DNA of 64,000 nucleotides from Halomonas sp. M4R1S46 (GTDB taxonomy: Bacteria; Pseudomonadota; Gammaproteobacteria; Pseudomonadales; Halomonadaceae): the NCBI RefSeq assembly GCF_025725685.1, contig NZ_CP107008.1, forward strand, positions 3,410,001 through 3,474,000, written 5' to 3'. Under the pieces are notes generated by a model. It ran no database searches, was not told the origin of the DNA, and saw only the letters and a program-made list of their open reading frames with translations. Within the stretch, counting starts at the first letter, position 1. Each line of letters starts with the position of its first letter. The translations under genes and the position numbers were made by a program. This document shows, one piece after another, positions 44,545-57,559 of the stretch.

Positions 44545-46074
44545 ATGCTGCCCAGGCTACTCGCCGCGACCCTGACGGCCGGGCTGATCGCCGGCCTTTC
44601 CTCGCAGACGACCCTCGCCGACGACCGCCTCGATATCGTCGCTCCCTGGGAGATCAACAGCGCCGATCCCTCCCGCGCCGGGCACGTCTTCCTGCGCATG
44701 CAGGTCGCCGAGACCCTGGTCGACACCGACCGGGAAGGCCGGCTGGTCCCCGGCCTGGCCCAGCGCTGGGAGCCCTCACCGGAGGGTCACCGCTGGCGCT
44801 TCGTGCTGCGTGAGGGCGTGCGCTTCCATGACGGGTCGCCGCTCTCGGCCCAGAGCGTCGTGGCGGCCCTCGAGCGTGCCGCCGCCCGCCCCGGCATGCT
44901 CTCCCAGGCGCCCATCGAAGCGATCGAGGCCGATGGGCAGGCGGTGGTCCTGCGTCTCTCGCGCCCCTACGCCCTGCTGCCGGCCCTGCTGGCCCACAGC
45001 TCGACCCAGATCCTCGCCCCGGCCGCCTTCGACGATGACGGCGACGCCGTCGCCGTCATCGGCACCGGCCCCTATGCCGTCACCGCCCTGCAGACGCCCC
45101 AGCGCCTGACGGTGGAGCGCTTCGATGACTACTGGGGCGAGCCGGCGAGCATCGAGGCGGCCAGCTACCTGGCCGCACCCCGCGGCGAGACCCGCGCCCT
45201 GATGGCCCAGAGCGGCGACGCCGACGTCGTCTTCACCCTCGACCCGGCCAGCCGCCTGCGCCTGGCGCGGCAGCCGAACCTGACGCTGGCCACCACCCCC
45301 CTGCCGCGCACGGTCACGGTGAAGCTGAACGCGGCCCACCCGGCCCTGGCGGACACCTCGACACGCCGCGCCCTGAGCCTGGCCGTGAATCGCCAGGGCA
45401 TCGCCCGGGGCGTGATGCGCACCCCCGAGGCCGCGGCCAACCAGCTCTTCCCCCCCGCCCTGGCGGACTGGCATCGGCGCGAGCCGGCGACCCCGGCCCG
45501 GGATCTCGATGCCGCCCGGACGCTGCTCGACGACCAGGGCTGGACCCTCGGCGATGACGGCATCCGCACCCGCGACGGCCGGCGCCTGGCACTGACCCTG
45601 ACCACCTTCGCCGACCGCCCGGAGCTGCCGATCATCGCCACCGCCCTGCAGGACCAGTGGCGCGAGCTGGGCGTCGATGTCTCGGTCAACGTCGGCAACG
45701 CCAGCGAGATCCCGGCCGGCCATCACGACGGCTCCCTGGAGATGGGGCTGATGGCGCGCAACTACGGCCTGGTGCCGGACCCGCTGGCCACCCTGCGCGA
45801 GGACTTCGGCCCCGAGGGCGGTGACTGGGGCGCCATGAACTGGTCCGATCCGCAGTTGACCGCGCTTCTCGAGTCGCTGACCGAGACGCCGCCGGGCGAG
45901 GCGCGACGCGACCAGGCCCATGCCGTCGCCGAACTGCTCGACGCGGCGCTGCCGGTGATTCCCGTCGCCTGGTACCAGCAGACCGCCGCGGTGAACGACC
46001 GGCTCGACGGCTTCAGCCTCGACCCCCTGGAGCGCAGCTACCGCCTCACCGACCTCAGCTGGAGCGAGACATGA
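44545..46074 (+). CDS. ABC transporter substrate-binding protein (family 5, NikA/DppA-like)
   Basis: Periplasmic receptor of 509 residues with a signal peptide (LLAATLTAGLIAGLSSQTTL, cleaved before ADD). Family-5 features are LAQRWEPSPEGHRWRFVLRE, GVRFHDGSPLSAQSVVAALE, GTGPYAVTAL and RRALSLAVNRQGIARGVM. Such receptors bind peptides, nickel complexes or metallophores. The Zur-like sites upstream favour a metal complex, with peptide the alternative. Its stop overlaps the next start (ATGA). AGGAG is 10 nt before the ATG. Confidence 0.85.
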   Translation: MLPRLLAATLTAGLIAGLSSQTTLADDRLDIVAPWEINSADPSRAGHVFLRMQVAETLVDTDREGRLVPGLAQRWEPSPEGHRWRFVLREGVRFHDGSPLSAQSVVAALERAAARPGMLSQAPIEAIEADGQAVVLRLSRPYALLPALLAHSSTQILAPAAFDDDGDAVAVIGTGPYAVTALQTPQRLTVERFDDYWGEPASIEAASYLAAPRGETRALMAQSGDADVVFTLDPASRLRLARQPNLTLATTPLPRTVTVKLNAAHPALADTSTRRALSLAVNRQGIARGVMRTPEAAANQLFPPALADWHRREPATPARDLDAARTLLDDQGWTLGDDGIRTRDGRRLALTLTTFADRPELPIIATALQDQWRELGVDVSVNVGNASEIPAGHHDGSLEMGLMARNYGLVPDPLATLREDFGPEGGDWGAMNWSDPQLTALLESLTETPPGEARRDQAHAVAELLDAALPVIPVAWYQQTAAVNDRLDGFSLDPLERSYRLTDLSWSET

Positions 46075-47015
46075 ACCGCCTGACCTCGCTGTTGCTCGGC
46101 CGCCTGTGGCAGGCGGGGCTGGTGGCCTGGGGCGTCGGCACCCTGACCTTCCTGCTGACCCGGGCACTGCCCGGCGACATGGCCTACCGCATCGCCGCCG
46201 GCCGCTACGGCTACGAGAACGTCGACCGCGACGCCGCCGAGGCCGTGGCGCGGGAGCTCGCCCTGGGCGGCTCGCCCCTGGGCGACTACCTGCACTGGCT
46301 GGGCGACCTGGCGCGCCTCGACCTCGGCCACTCGCTGGTCAGCGGCGAGGCGGTATGGAGCGAGGTCCGCCATCAGCTCGGCCACTCCCTGGACCTGGCG
46401 CTCGTCGCCGTGCTGCTGGCCCTGCTGATCGGCCCGCCCCTGGGCCTGCTCGCCGGGCTGCGCCGGGACGGCTGGCTCGACCGCGCCAACCTGCTCGGCG
46501 CCGTCCTGCTGCGCTCGCTGCCCTCCTTCGTGATCGGCCTGCTGCTGATCATGGTCTTCTCGGTCGGCCTCGGCTGGCTCCCGGCCGCCGGCCACGGCGG
46601 CGCGGCCCATGTCTGGCTACCGGCGCTGGCGCTGGCCCTGGGGCTCGCCGCCGTGTCGACCCGGGTGGCGCGCAACGCCATGGCCGGCGTCGCCCGCTCG
46701 CCCTTCTATGCCTTCGCCCGCACCAAGGGGCTGTCAGCGTGGCTCGCCTTCCGGCGGCACGGCCTGCGCAATGCCGGCGTGCCCGTGGTGGCCTATCTGG
46801 GCGTGCAGCTGGTCTATCTGATCGAGGGCGTGGTGGTAGTGGAATCGCTGTTCGCCTGGCCCGGTATCGGCCACGCCCTGGTGCACGCCCTGGTCGCCCG
46901 GGACGTGCCCATGGTCCAGGGCACCGCACTCGCCATGGGGCTGCTGTTCGTGGCCCTCAACACCCTGGTCGACCTGACCTGCCTGCTCATCGATCCCCGG
47001 AGGCGCCAGGCATGA
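46071..47015 (+). CDS. ABC transporter permease (NikB/DppB-like)
   Basis: A 314-residue inner-membrane permease with about six segments, starting MNRLTSLLLGRLWQAGLVAW and ALPGDMAYRIA. The C-terminal third contains the EAA-type loop (FARTKGLSAWLAFRRHGLRN) and VEGVVVVESLFAWPGIGHAL-like ending typical of DppB/NikB. It overlaps both neighbours by ATGA, so the four genes are translationally coupled. Confidence 0.87.
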   Translation: MNRLTSLLLGRLWQAGLVAWGVGTLTFLLTRALPGDMAYRIAAGRYGYENVDRDAAEAVARELALGGSPLGDYLHWLGDLARLDLGHSLVSGEAVWSEVRHQLGHSLDLALVAVLLALLIGPPLGLLAGLRRDGWLDRANLLGAVLLRSLPSFVIGLLLIMVFSVGLGWLPAAGHGGAAHVWLPALALALGLAAVSTRVARNAMAGVARSPFYAFARTKGLSAWLAFRRHGLRNAGVPVVAYLGVQLVYLIEGVVVVESLFAWPGIGHALVHALVARDVPMVQGTALAMGLLFVALNTLVDLTCLLIDPRRRQA

Positions 47016-47833
47016 TCGCGACGCTTTCCCTGCTTCCCTCGCGCTGGCGGGCCCTGCCCCACGCCCGGCGCTGGGGCGCCGGCCTGCTGCTCGCCCTGCT
47101 GGCCGTCGCCTGGCTGTTGCCGCTGGCCGTGCCGCTGGACCCGGCCCGTCAGGACCTGATGAACACCCTGGCCGGCCCCAGCCTGGCCGAGCCCCTGGGC
47201 ACCGATCACCAGGGGCGCAGCCAGCTCGCCCGCATGGCGGCGGCCATCCGCCTGTCCACCGGGATGGCGCTGGTGAGCGTGCTGAGCGCCGCGCTGCCCG
47301 GCGTGCTGCTGGGCGTGCTGGCCGGCTGGCGCGGCGGCTGGACGGACCGCGCCCTGGGACTGGTCGCCGACTGCGTGCTGGCCCTGCCCGGCCTGCTGCT
47401 GGTGCTGCTGCTGGCCGCCATCGCCCCGGGGCAGTTCTGGGCCCTCTACGTCGGCATCGCCCTGGTGCTGTGGGTCGAGTACTTCCGCGTGGTGCGGGCC
47501 ACCACCCGCAGCCTGGCCGCCTCGCCCCAACTGCAGGCATCAAGGCTGCTGGGCTTCGGCCACGGCTACCTGCTGCGACGCCACCTGTGGCCTGAACTGG
47601 CCCCGGGGGTACTGACGATCGCGGCCTTCGGCGCCGCCAACGCCATCCTGGCGCTCGCCGCCCTGGGCTTCGTGAGCATCGGCCTGGAGCCGCCCACCGC
47701 GGAGCTGGGCCTGATGATGACCGAACTGCTGCCCTACTACCGCGAAGCGCCGTGGATCATCCTGCAACCCATCGCCGTGCTCTTCCTGCTGGTGCTGGGT
47801 TGCCAACTGCTGGCCGGAAGGGAACCCCAATGA
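47012..47833 (+). CDS. ABC transporter permease (NikC/DppC-like)
   Basis: A 273-residue second permease subunit. It shows PLDPARQDLMNTLAGPSLAE followed by PLGTDHQGRSQLARM, the conserved N-terminal periplasmic motif of DppC/NikC (LGTDxxGRD-like), and the cytoplasmic loop VVRATTRSLAASPQLQASRL. The C-terminal ALGFVSIGLEPPTAELGLMM is also typical. Start and stop overlap the neighbouring genes by 4 nt. Confidence 0.87.
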   Translation: MIATLSLLPSRWRALPHARRWGAGLLLALLAVAWLLPLAVPLDPARQDLMNTLAGPSLAEPLGTDHQGRSQLARMAAAIRLSTGMALVSVLSAALPGVLLGVLAGWRGGWTDRALGLVADCVLALPGLLLVLLLAAIAPGQFWALYVGIALVLWVEYFRVVRATTRSLAASPQLQASRLLGFGHGYLLRRHLWPELAPGVLTIAAFGAANAILALAALGFVSIGLEPPTAELGLMMTELLPYYREAPWIILQPIAVLFLLVLGCQLLAGREPQ

Positions 47834-49272
47834 CACTTCACGCCATCGATCTCGGTGTCCGGGCCGGCGACGACTGCCTGGTCGCCCCCTGCACCTTCCG
47901 CCTTCAGGCCGGCGAGAACCTGACCCTGCTCGGCGAGACCGGCGCGGGCAAGAGCCTCCTGGCCCAGGCGATCATGGGCACCCTGCCCGCGGGCCTCGAG
48001 GCCCACGGCGAGGTCCGGCTCGACGGTCGGGAGCTGCTCGACCTGCCGCCTGGCGAACGCCGGCGGCTGTGGGGGCGCGAGCTGGTGCTGCTGCCCCAGG
48101 AGCCCTGGCACGCCCTGGACCCGCTGATGCGCGCCGGCGAGCAGGTCCGCGAGACCTACCGCTTCGTCGCCGGCGACGACGATAGCCGGGCCCGCGAGCG
48201 CACGCGGCGGGCGCTGCAACGCCTGGGGCTCGGCCAGGCCGCACGCCGCCTGCCGAGCGAGCTGTCCGGCGGCATGGCGCAACGCCTCGCCTTCGCCGCC
48301 GCCACTGCGGCCGGTGGGCGGCTGGTGATCGCCGACGAGCCCACCAAGGGGCTGGATGCCGACCGGCGCGACGAGGTGGTCTCGCTGCTGCAGGAGGCCC
48401 AGCGCGGCGGCGGCATGCTGCTCACCATCACCCACGACATCCGGGTCGCCAGGCGCCTGGGCGGGCGAGTGATGATCCTGCGCGACGGGCGCTGCGTGGA
48501 GGAAGGAGACGCCACCGAGGTGCTGCATCGGCCGCGCAGCGACTTCGGCCGACGCCTGCTGGCCGCCGACCCGGCCGAATGGCCGGCCCGCGACACGTCC
48601 CCGCGCGCCGCCGGCGAGCCGGTGCTCCGGGTCCGTGGGCTGGGCAAGGCGCTGGGCGGCAGGCGGCTGTTCGAGGGGCTGTCGTTCTCGCTGTCGCCGG
48701 GGGAGGTGGTCGGCATCACTGGCCCCTCCGGGTGCGGCAAGAGCACCCTGGGCAACCTGCTGCTCGGCCTGGGGCGGCCGGACCGCGGGAGCGTGGAGCG
48801 CGCCGCCGGCATCGCGGCGCATCGTTTCCAGAAGCTCTATCAGGACCCGCCGGCGGCCTTCGCCCCGCACTGGACCCTGGGCACCCTGGTGGACGACCTG
48901 CTCCGGCGCCACCGCCTGGACCGCGACCGGGTGCCGCCGTTGCTGGAACGCCTCCGGCTCTCGCCGGCGCTGCTCTCGCGGCGGCCCGGCGAGGTCTCGG
49001 GCGGCGAGCTGCAGCGCCTCTCGCTGCTGCGGGTGCTGCTGCTCGACCCGGTGCTGCTGTTCGCCGACGAGCCCACCTCGCGCCTGGACCCGCTCACCCA
49101 GCGCGACATCCTGCCGCTGATGACCGAGCTCGCCCGGGAGCGCGACTGTGCCCTGCTGCTGGTCAGCCATGATCGCGAGCTGATCCACCACAGCTGTGAC
49201 CGTACCATCGCCCTCGCTGGAGACACGTCGATGCCCCAACCCGGCCTCGCGGCGGTGGCCACGGCCGAATGA
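47830..49272 (+). CDS. ABC transporter ATPase, two nucleotide-binding domains fused (DppD-DppF-like)
   Basis: A 480-residue protein with two complete ATPase domains. Domain 1 (about 1-235): Walker A GETGAGKSLL, signature LSGGMAQRLAFAAATA, Walker B LVIADEPTKGLDAD. Domain 2 (about 250-480): Walker A GPSGCGKSTL, signature VSGGELQRLSLLRVLL, Walker B LLFADEPTSRLDPL. It replaces the separate D and F subunits of Opp/Dpp/Nik systems. It is the last gene of the coupled operon and converges on selO with only 9 nt between stops. Confidence 0.88.
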   Translation: MTLHAIDLGVRAGDDCLVAPCTFRLQAGENLTLLGETGAGKSLLAQAIMGTLPAGLEAHGEVRLDGRELLDLPPGERRRLWGRELVLLPQEPWHALDPLMRAGEQVRETYRFVAGDDDSRARERTRRALQRLGLGQAARRLPSELSGGMAQRLAFAAATAAGGRLVIADEPTKGLDADRRDEVVSLLQEAQRGGGMLLTITHDIRVARRLGGRVMILRDGRCVEEGDATEVLHRPRSDFGRRLLAADPAEWPARDTSPRAAGEPVLRVRGLGKALGGRRLFEGLSFSLSPGEVVGITGPSGCGKSTLGNLLLGLGRPDRGSVERAAGIAAHRFQKLYQDPPAAFAPHWTLGTLVDDLLRRHRLDRDRVPPLLERLRLSPALLSRRPGEVSGGELQRLSLLRVLLLDPVLLFADEPTSRLDPLTQRDILPLMTELARERDCALLLVSHDRELIHHSCDRTIALAGDTSMPQPGLAAVATAE

Positions 49273-49281
49273 CGCCGAGGC

Positions 49282-50760
49282 TCAGGTGCCGCAGAAGGTC
49301 CGCAGCACCTTCTCGTGGTCATGGGGCGGCCGGGTGTAGTCGACCTCGCCGGCGGGCGCCTCGAAGGGCCGGGTGATCACCGCCAGCAGCGCCTCGAAGG
49401 GCGCGAAGTCGTCGTCCTCGGCGGCCGCCGCCAGGGCCTGCGCCACCCGGTGGTTACGGGGGATCACCGCGGGGTTGGTGCCACGCAGGCGACGGGCGAT
49501 CTCCGCCTCGTCGACGTCCTCCCGGGCGAGGCGCTGCCGCCAGCGCGACAGCCAGGCATCCAGTGCTTCGCGGTCGTCGAACAGCTCGGCCAGGCGGGCC
49601 TTGCCCTCTGCGCCGTCCAGGGCATCGGCCAGCCGGCGAAAGGCCAGGGTGAAGTCGGCCCGGGCCGCCTGCATGGCATCGAGAAGGTCCTGGGCCAGGG
49701 CGCCGTCGCCCTCCTCCCGAGTGGCCAGCCCCAGCTTGGCGCGCAGCACCGCCTGCCAGCAGGAATCAAAGCGCTCGGTGAAGGCCTCGATGACCGACGT
49801 CGCCCGCGCGATGGCGCGATCGCTGTCGTCATCGATCAGCGGCAACAGGGTCTCGGCGAAGCGCGCCAGGTTCCACTGGGCGATGACCGGCTGGTTGAGG
49901 TAGGCATAGCGCCCGCGCTCGTCGATGGAGCTGAACACGGTGCGCGGGTCATAGGCGTCCATGAAGGCGCACGGGCCGTAGTCGATGGTCTCGCCGGAAA
50001 TCGAGGTGTTGTCGGTGTTCATCACGCCGTGGATGAAGCCGATGCCCATCCAGCGGGCCACCAGCTCGGCCTGGCGCCCCACCACGGCCTCGAGCAGGGC
50101 CAGGTAGCGCTCGTCCGCCGGCCTCTCGGCCAGGTCGGGATAGTGGCGGTCGATCGCCTCGTCGGCGAGCAGCTGCACGGCCTCGCTGTCGCGCCGCGCC
50201 GCGAAGTACTGGAAGGTGCCCACCCGCAGGTGGCTGGCGGCGACCCGGGTCAGCACCGCGCCGGGCTCGGGGATGCGCCGGAAGACCCGCTCGCCGGTGG
50301 TCACCGCGGCCAGCGCTCGGGTGGTGGGAATGCCCAGGGCGTGCATGGCCTCGCTGACCAGATACTCGCGCAGCACCGGTCCCAGGGGGGCGCGACCGTC
50401 GCCGCCCCGGGAGAAGGGGGTGCGGCCCGAGCCCTTGAGCTGCAGGTCACGCAGGCGTCCCCGCCGATCGACCACCTCGCCCAGCAGCAGCGCCCGGCCG
50501 TCGCCGAGCTGGGGCACGAAGTTGCCGAACTGGTGGCCGGCGTAGGCCATGGCCAGCGGCTCGGCCCCCTCGGGGACGGCATTGCCGGCGAACACCTCGG
50601 CGGCGCGCTCGGCGTTGAAGTCCTCGACATCGAAGCCCAGCTCGTCGGCCAGTTCACGGTTGAAGGCCACCAGGCGAGGCTCGGTCACGGGCGTCGGCAG
50701 GCAATCGGCCCGCAGCCGCGCCGGCAGCCGGGCATAGCGAAGGGAAAAGCTCGGGAACAT
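49282..50760 (-). CDS. selO: protein adenylyltransferase SelO
   Basis: Pseudokinase-fold enzyme that transfers AMP to protein hydroxyls and guards redox balance. The 492-residue protein has GHQFGNFVPQLGDGRALLLG, the nucleotide-binding LKGSGRTPFSRGGDGRAPLG, and the active-site GIGFIHGVMNTDNTSISGET. The C-terminus ends FCGT: the Cys occupies the place of selenocysteine in animal SelO. The name is historical, so it need not be linked to the selenoneine genes at 21-30 kb. Confidence 0.94.
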   Translation of the reverse strand: MFPSFSLRYARLPARLRADCLPTPVTEPRLVAFNRELADELGFDVEDFNAERAAEVFAGNAVPEGAEPLAMAYAGHQFGNFVPQLGDGRALLLGEVVDRRGRLRDLQLKGSGRTPFSRGGDGRAPLGPVLREYLVSEAMHALGIPTTRALAAVTTGERVFRRIPEPGAVLTRVAASHLRVGTFQYFAARRDSEAVQLLADEAIDRHYPDLAERPADERYLALLEAVVGRQAELVARWMGIGFIHGVMNTDNTSISGETIDYGPCAFMDAYDPRTVFSSIDERGRYAYLNQPVIAQWNLARFAETLLPLIDDDSDRAIARATSVIEAFTERFDSCWQAVLRAKLGLATREEGDGALAQDLLDAMQAARADFTLAFRRLADALDGAEGKARLAELFDDREALDAWLSRWRQRLAREDVDEAEIARRLRGTNPAVIPRNHRVAQALAAAAEDDDFAPFEALLAVITRPFEAPAGEVDYTRPPHDHEKVLRTFCGT

Positions 50761-50863
50761 GACGCCTCCTCGGTTGAGCGCTCGCCTACCCTACAGGGAC
50801 AGGCGATCGCGGCCAACATTCCCCGGTCGATGACCAGGGCTATCGCAGTTGGGGCTGACGAGG

Positions 50864-51039
50864 GGCGCCGGGGACAAGCCGAAGAGGAGGTCCTACGCCA
50901 GGGGTGAGGAGCACGGCTCCGAACGGGCTGGCCATGGATGGCCAGCACCGGACCTGCAAGCGGAGCGGGACGCGAGAGCGCCGCAGGGCGTCGGTAGCGT
51001 ACAGGGAGGTATTCACAGCGCCTCCTCGCAGGCTTGTCG
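50864..51039 (-). repeat. dispersed intergenic repeat, copy 3 (long form, inverted)
   Basis: On the minus strand it begins CGACAAGCCTGCGAGGAGGC and shares GCGCTGTGAAT, ACCTCC, ACGCTACC, CCCTGCGGCGCTCTCGC, CCGCTCCGCTTGCAGG, TGGCCATCCATGGCCA and CTCACCCCTGG with copy 1, ending GGCTTGTCCCCGGCGCC. Ends GACAAGCC / GGCTTGTC are a perfect inverted pair. It fills most of the 331-nt gap between selO and the amidohydrolase gene; apart from it I see only short flanks there. Confidence 0.78.
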
Positions 51040-51091
51040 ACGGATCAGCCCCGAGCGATACCGCTGAGGTAATGCCACGGCAGGCCGCGGC

Positions 51092-52117
51092 TTACAGCGG
51101 CACGATATAGAACAGGCAGTCGCTGCGGGCGATCTCGACGTTGGTGGTGGCCATGAACAGGCGCATCGGGCCACGGGGATAGAGTCGCCCCTGGCGCTCG
51201 CAGAGCAGCTCCGGGAGACGGTCCCGGCCCTGGGCGTCGCGGGCCTGCAGCCCGGCCAGCCCCCCTTCCCCCAGCCAGCCCAGGAAGGTGTCCGGCAGCG
51301 TCAGGCCGCGGTTGTGCTCGTCGATGCGGGCCCACAGCGTCACGTCCACCCCGGGCTCGGGCTCGCGGCCATAGGCGATGCTCACCCCGGGCCTGAGCTC
51401 TACCCGCAGGGGGTGCACCAGGATGTCGAGGTCGGGGTTGGGCACCAGCTCGCCCAGCTCCGGCCACTCGGCCAGGCGGCGATAGACGCTGCCGGCCACC
51501 GTCCGCGCCTCCGGCTGCAGGGCGCCCCCGCACTCCAGGGTGAGCATCGGGCAGCCGGCGAGCCCCGATACGACCAGGGGCAGCTCCATCAGGCTGCCCA
51601 GCCGGAAGTCGGTGACGATCAGCCGCTCGCAGAACTGGCCCGCCAGCCGCTCGAGCCAGGGATCGCGCAGCGTGGCGACGGCGAAGGAGGGACCATTGCC
51701 CGAGGTGTTGTGCAGATCGATGACACACTCCGGGGCCCAGGCCTGGAGATCCTCGACGATGGCCCGGGCCAGCGCCCCGCCGGCGCCCTCGTGGGGAGGC
51801 CGGAAGCAGCGGTTGAGGTCGCGCCCGCCGGGCACGCTGCGGTGGGTGAAGTGCGGCGGTGTCAGGGCCGCCTCGACATTGGCCACCAGCACCGCCAGCC
51901 GCGTTCGCGGCCGGGGGCGCTCCGCCAGCCAGCGGTGCAGCGCCAGGACCCCGGAGGGCTCGTTGCCGTGCAGCAGGGTGGTGATCACCCGGCAGCGCCG
52001 GTCGTCGGCCCCCGACAGGACGATCCAGGTGGCCTCGCCCAGGGACTCCACCCAGGTCCCCACGTCGTCGTGGTCGATGGGCGGGTCACGGAGGACGGGC
52101 AAGCGCAGCGCGGCCAT
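51092..52117 (-). CDS. AstE/AspA-family zinc amidohydrolase (M14-like)
   Basis: A 341-residue protein of the succinylglutamate desuccinylase/aspartoacylase family, which hydrolyses N-acyl or amide bonds of acidic amino acids. Zinc ligands are visible in TTLLHGNEPSGVLAL (His, Glu) and ECVIDLHNTSGNGPSFAV (His); GGRDLNRCF gives substrate contacts and MLTLECGGALQPEA the catalytic Glu region. It starts directly after the stop codon of the GCS2-type ligase (TGAATG) and so is co-translated with it. The substrate is unknown; the product of the ligase is the obvious candidate. Confidence 0.85.
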   Translation of the reverse strand: MAALRLPVLRDPPIDHDDVGTWVESLGEATWIVLSGADDRRCRVITTLLHGNEPSGVLALHRWLAERPRPRTRLAVLVANVEAALTPPHFTHRSVPGGRDLNRCFRPPHEGAGGALARAIVEDLQAWAPECVIDLHNTSGNGPSFAVATLRDPWLERLAGQFCERLIVTDFRLGSLMELPLVVSGLAGCPMLTLECGGALQPEARTVAGSVYRRLAEWPELGELVPNPDLDILVHPLRVELRPGVSIAYGREPEPGVDVTLWARIDEHNRGLTLPDTFLGWLGEGGLAGLQARDAQGRDRLPELLCERQGRLYPRGPMRLFMATTNVEIARSDCLFYIVPL

Positions 52118-53608
52118 TCACACCTCCCTCGACCAGCTGGCCACCGGCCGATTGGCCAGCGACGCCTCGCCATAGCGCGCCAGCATCCGATGACAGGCGT
52201 CGAGGCGCTCGAGCCCCTGCCGCTCGAAGCGCTGCAGCACCTCGCGCTGCCAGCGGGCCCCGTTGAGGCGCGCAGCCAGGCGATGCTCGATGACCGACAG
52301 GTAGGGCGCGCTGTCGGCCTCCGCCACGCCCAGCGCGCGCAGGCCCCGGCTGGCATGGGGCAGCAGGCGCTCGACCAGGGTCACGATGGCGATTTCCTCG
52401 AGCCGGTGGTGGCGGCGGTGGGGCCACAGCAGCCGCGCCGCCAGGCCATGCTGGGCGGCGCGATAGAAGTTGTACTCGGCATAGCGGAAGGGCATGGCAC
52501 TCAGCCAGTCGTCGATGTCCTCCCGCAGCCCGGCCACCAGCCCGAGCAGCAGGGCGGTGTTGGCCACCATGTCCACGGCGCTGGGGCCCGACGGCAGGGC
52601 GCGCATCTCCACCCGCAGGTGCCCGCCGAAGGCGGGGTCGTAGACGGCCCGGTTCCAGGGCCAGACGGTGCCCATGTGCAGGCGCAGCTCCGCCAGGGCC
52701 GGTGCCCCGGCGCCGGGCTGCCAGCCCGCCAGCGGCCCCTCGCCGTTGACGGGCATGATCGGCTGGTGCAGGGCGACCGTCTCGGCGAACAGCTCCCAGG
52801 CGCTGCGGCGCACCCAGCCCTGGCCGAAGGATACCCGGGACGGCTGGCGCCAGCGCCCGCTGCCGCGCATGCGACAGTCCACCGCCTGCTTGAACAGGGC
52901 GATGCGGGTTTCCTCCCACAGGCAGTGCTGCAGGAACAGCGGCGAGTTGGCGCCCAGCGCCAGCACCAGCGGGGTCACCAGCTGGATGGTGTTGAAGGTG
53001 TCGGCATAGTCCTCGGGGGCCACGCGCAGGTGCAGCTGGTAGGAGGTGTTGGCCCCCTCCAGCACCACATGGGAACTGCTCACCCGGATGGTGTCGTCGC
53101 CGTGGATCTCGACGCTGAAATCCTCGCCGCGCAGGCGCTTGAGCTCCCGCTCGAGCGCCCGGTAGCGCGGCAGATCGGTCATGGCGTGCTCGCCGAGGTC
53201 CTCGGCACGCAGGGTGGGCAGGATGCCGATGGGAATGATGCACCCCCGGTGGGCCGCGGCGGCCGACTGCAGCCGGGCCAGCACCTGCAGCAGCTGCTGT
53301 TCCAGGGCATGCAGGGGCCAGCCCTGCAGCGACAGGGGCGCCAGGTTGTACTCGATGTTGTAGCGGTTCAGCTCGAGCTGCAGCTGGGGATCCTGGAGCT
53401 CGTCGACGAGCGTCTGGTTGATGTTCAGCACCCGGCCGTCGCCATCGGTGATATAGGCCTCCAGCTCCGCGCCGATCGTCGCGGGACCGACGCCGAACCC
53501 GGGCTGGGCCAGCACGTCCCGAAGGATGCCGAGGCTGGCCCTCAGGCGCCTGCCGAACAGCCGGAAATCGGCTGCCGTGAAGGCATCGCGCTCGATGATC
53601 GAACCCAT
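52118..53608 (-). CDS. GCS2-family carboxylate-amine ligase (glutamate-cysteine ligase-like)
   Basis: A 496-residue ATP-dependent amidoligase. GCS2 features are TIGAELEAYITDGDGRVLNI (metal-binding Glu pair), the ELNRYNIEYNLAP strand, SSSHVVLEGANTSYQLHLRV and the LRVEMRALPSGPSAVDMVAN segment. It is longer than YbdK-type enzymes (about 370). It could make gamma-glutamylcysteine, but its fixed partner is an AstE-like amidohydrolase, a pairing seen in predicted small-molecule amidoligase systems. GGGAG lies 6 nt before the ATG. The hybrid kinase gene ends 68 nt upstream, with no terminator visible between. Confidence 0.82.
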   Translation of the reverse strand: MGSIIERDAFTAADFRLFGRRLRASLGILRDVLAQPGFGVGPATIGAELEAYITDGDGRVLNINQTLVDELQDPQLQLELNRYNIEYNLAPLSLQGWPLHALEQQLLQVLARLQSAAAAHRGCIIPIGILPTLRAEDLGEHAMTDLPRYRALERELKRLRGEDFSVEIHGDDTIRVSSSHVVLEGANTSYQLHLRVAPEDYADTFNTIQLVTPLVLALGANSPLFLQHCLWEETRIALFKQAVDCRMRGSGRWRQPSRVSFGQGWVRRSAWELFAETVALHQPIMPVNGEGPLAGWQPGAGAPALAELRLHMGTVWPWNRAVYDPAFGGHLRVEMRALPSGPSAVDMVANTALLLGLVAGLREDIDDWLSAMPFRYAEYNFYRAAQHGLAARLLWPHRRHHRLEEIAIVTLVERLLPHASRGLRALGVAEADSAPYLSVIEHRLAARLNGARWQREVLQRFERQGLERLDACHRMLARYGEASLANRPVASWSREV

Positions 53609-53676
53609 ATACCGCTCCCGTATAGAACGGCCGATGACAACTTCAGTTTAGGAGACAACCCGGATATACCGCCCGG

Positions 53677-57540
<3,864 letters not shown>

Positions 57541-57559
57541 CTCGTCTCCTCCCGGGCCC

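Noticed and set aside
49282..50760. selO as part of the selenium system
   Set aside because: The bacterial protein has Cys at the selenocysteine position and is widespread without selenium genes; it lies 19 kb from the sen locus and converges with an unrelated operon.
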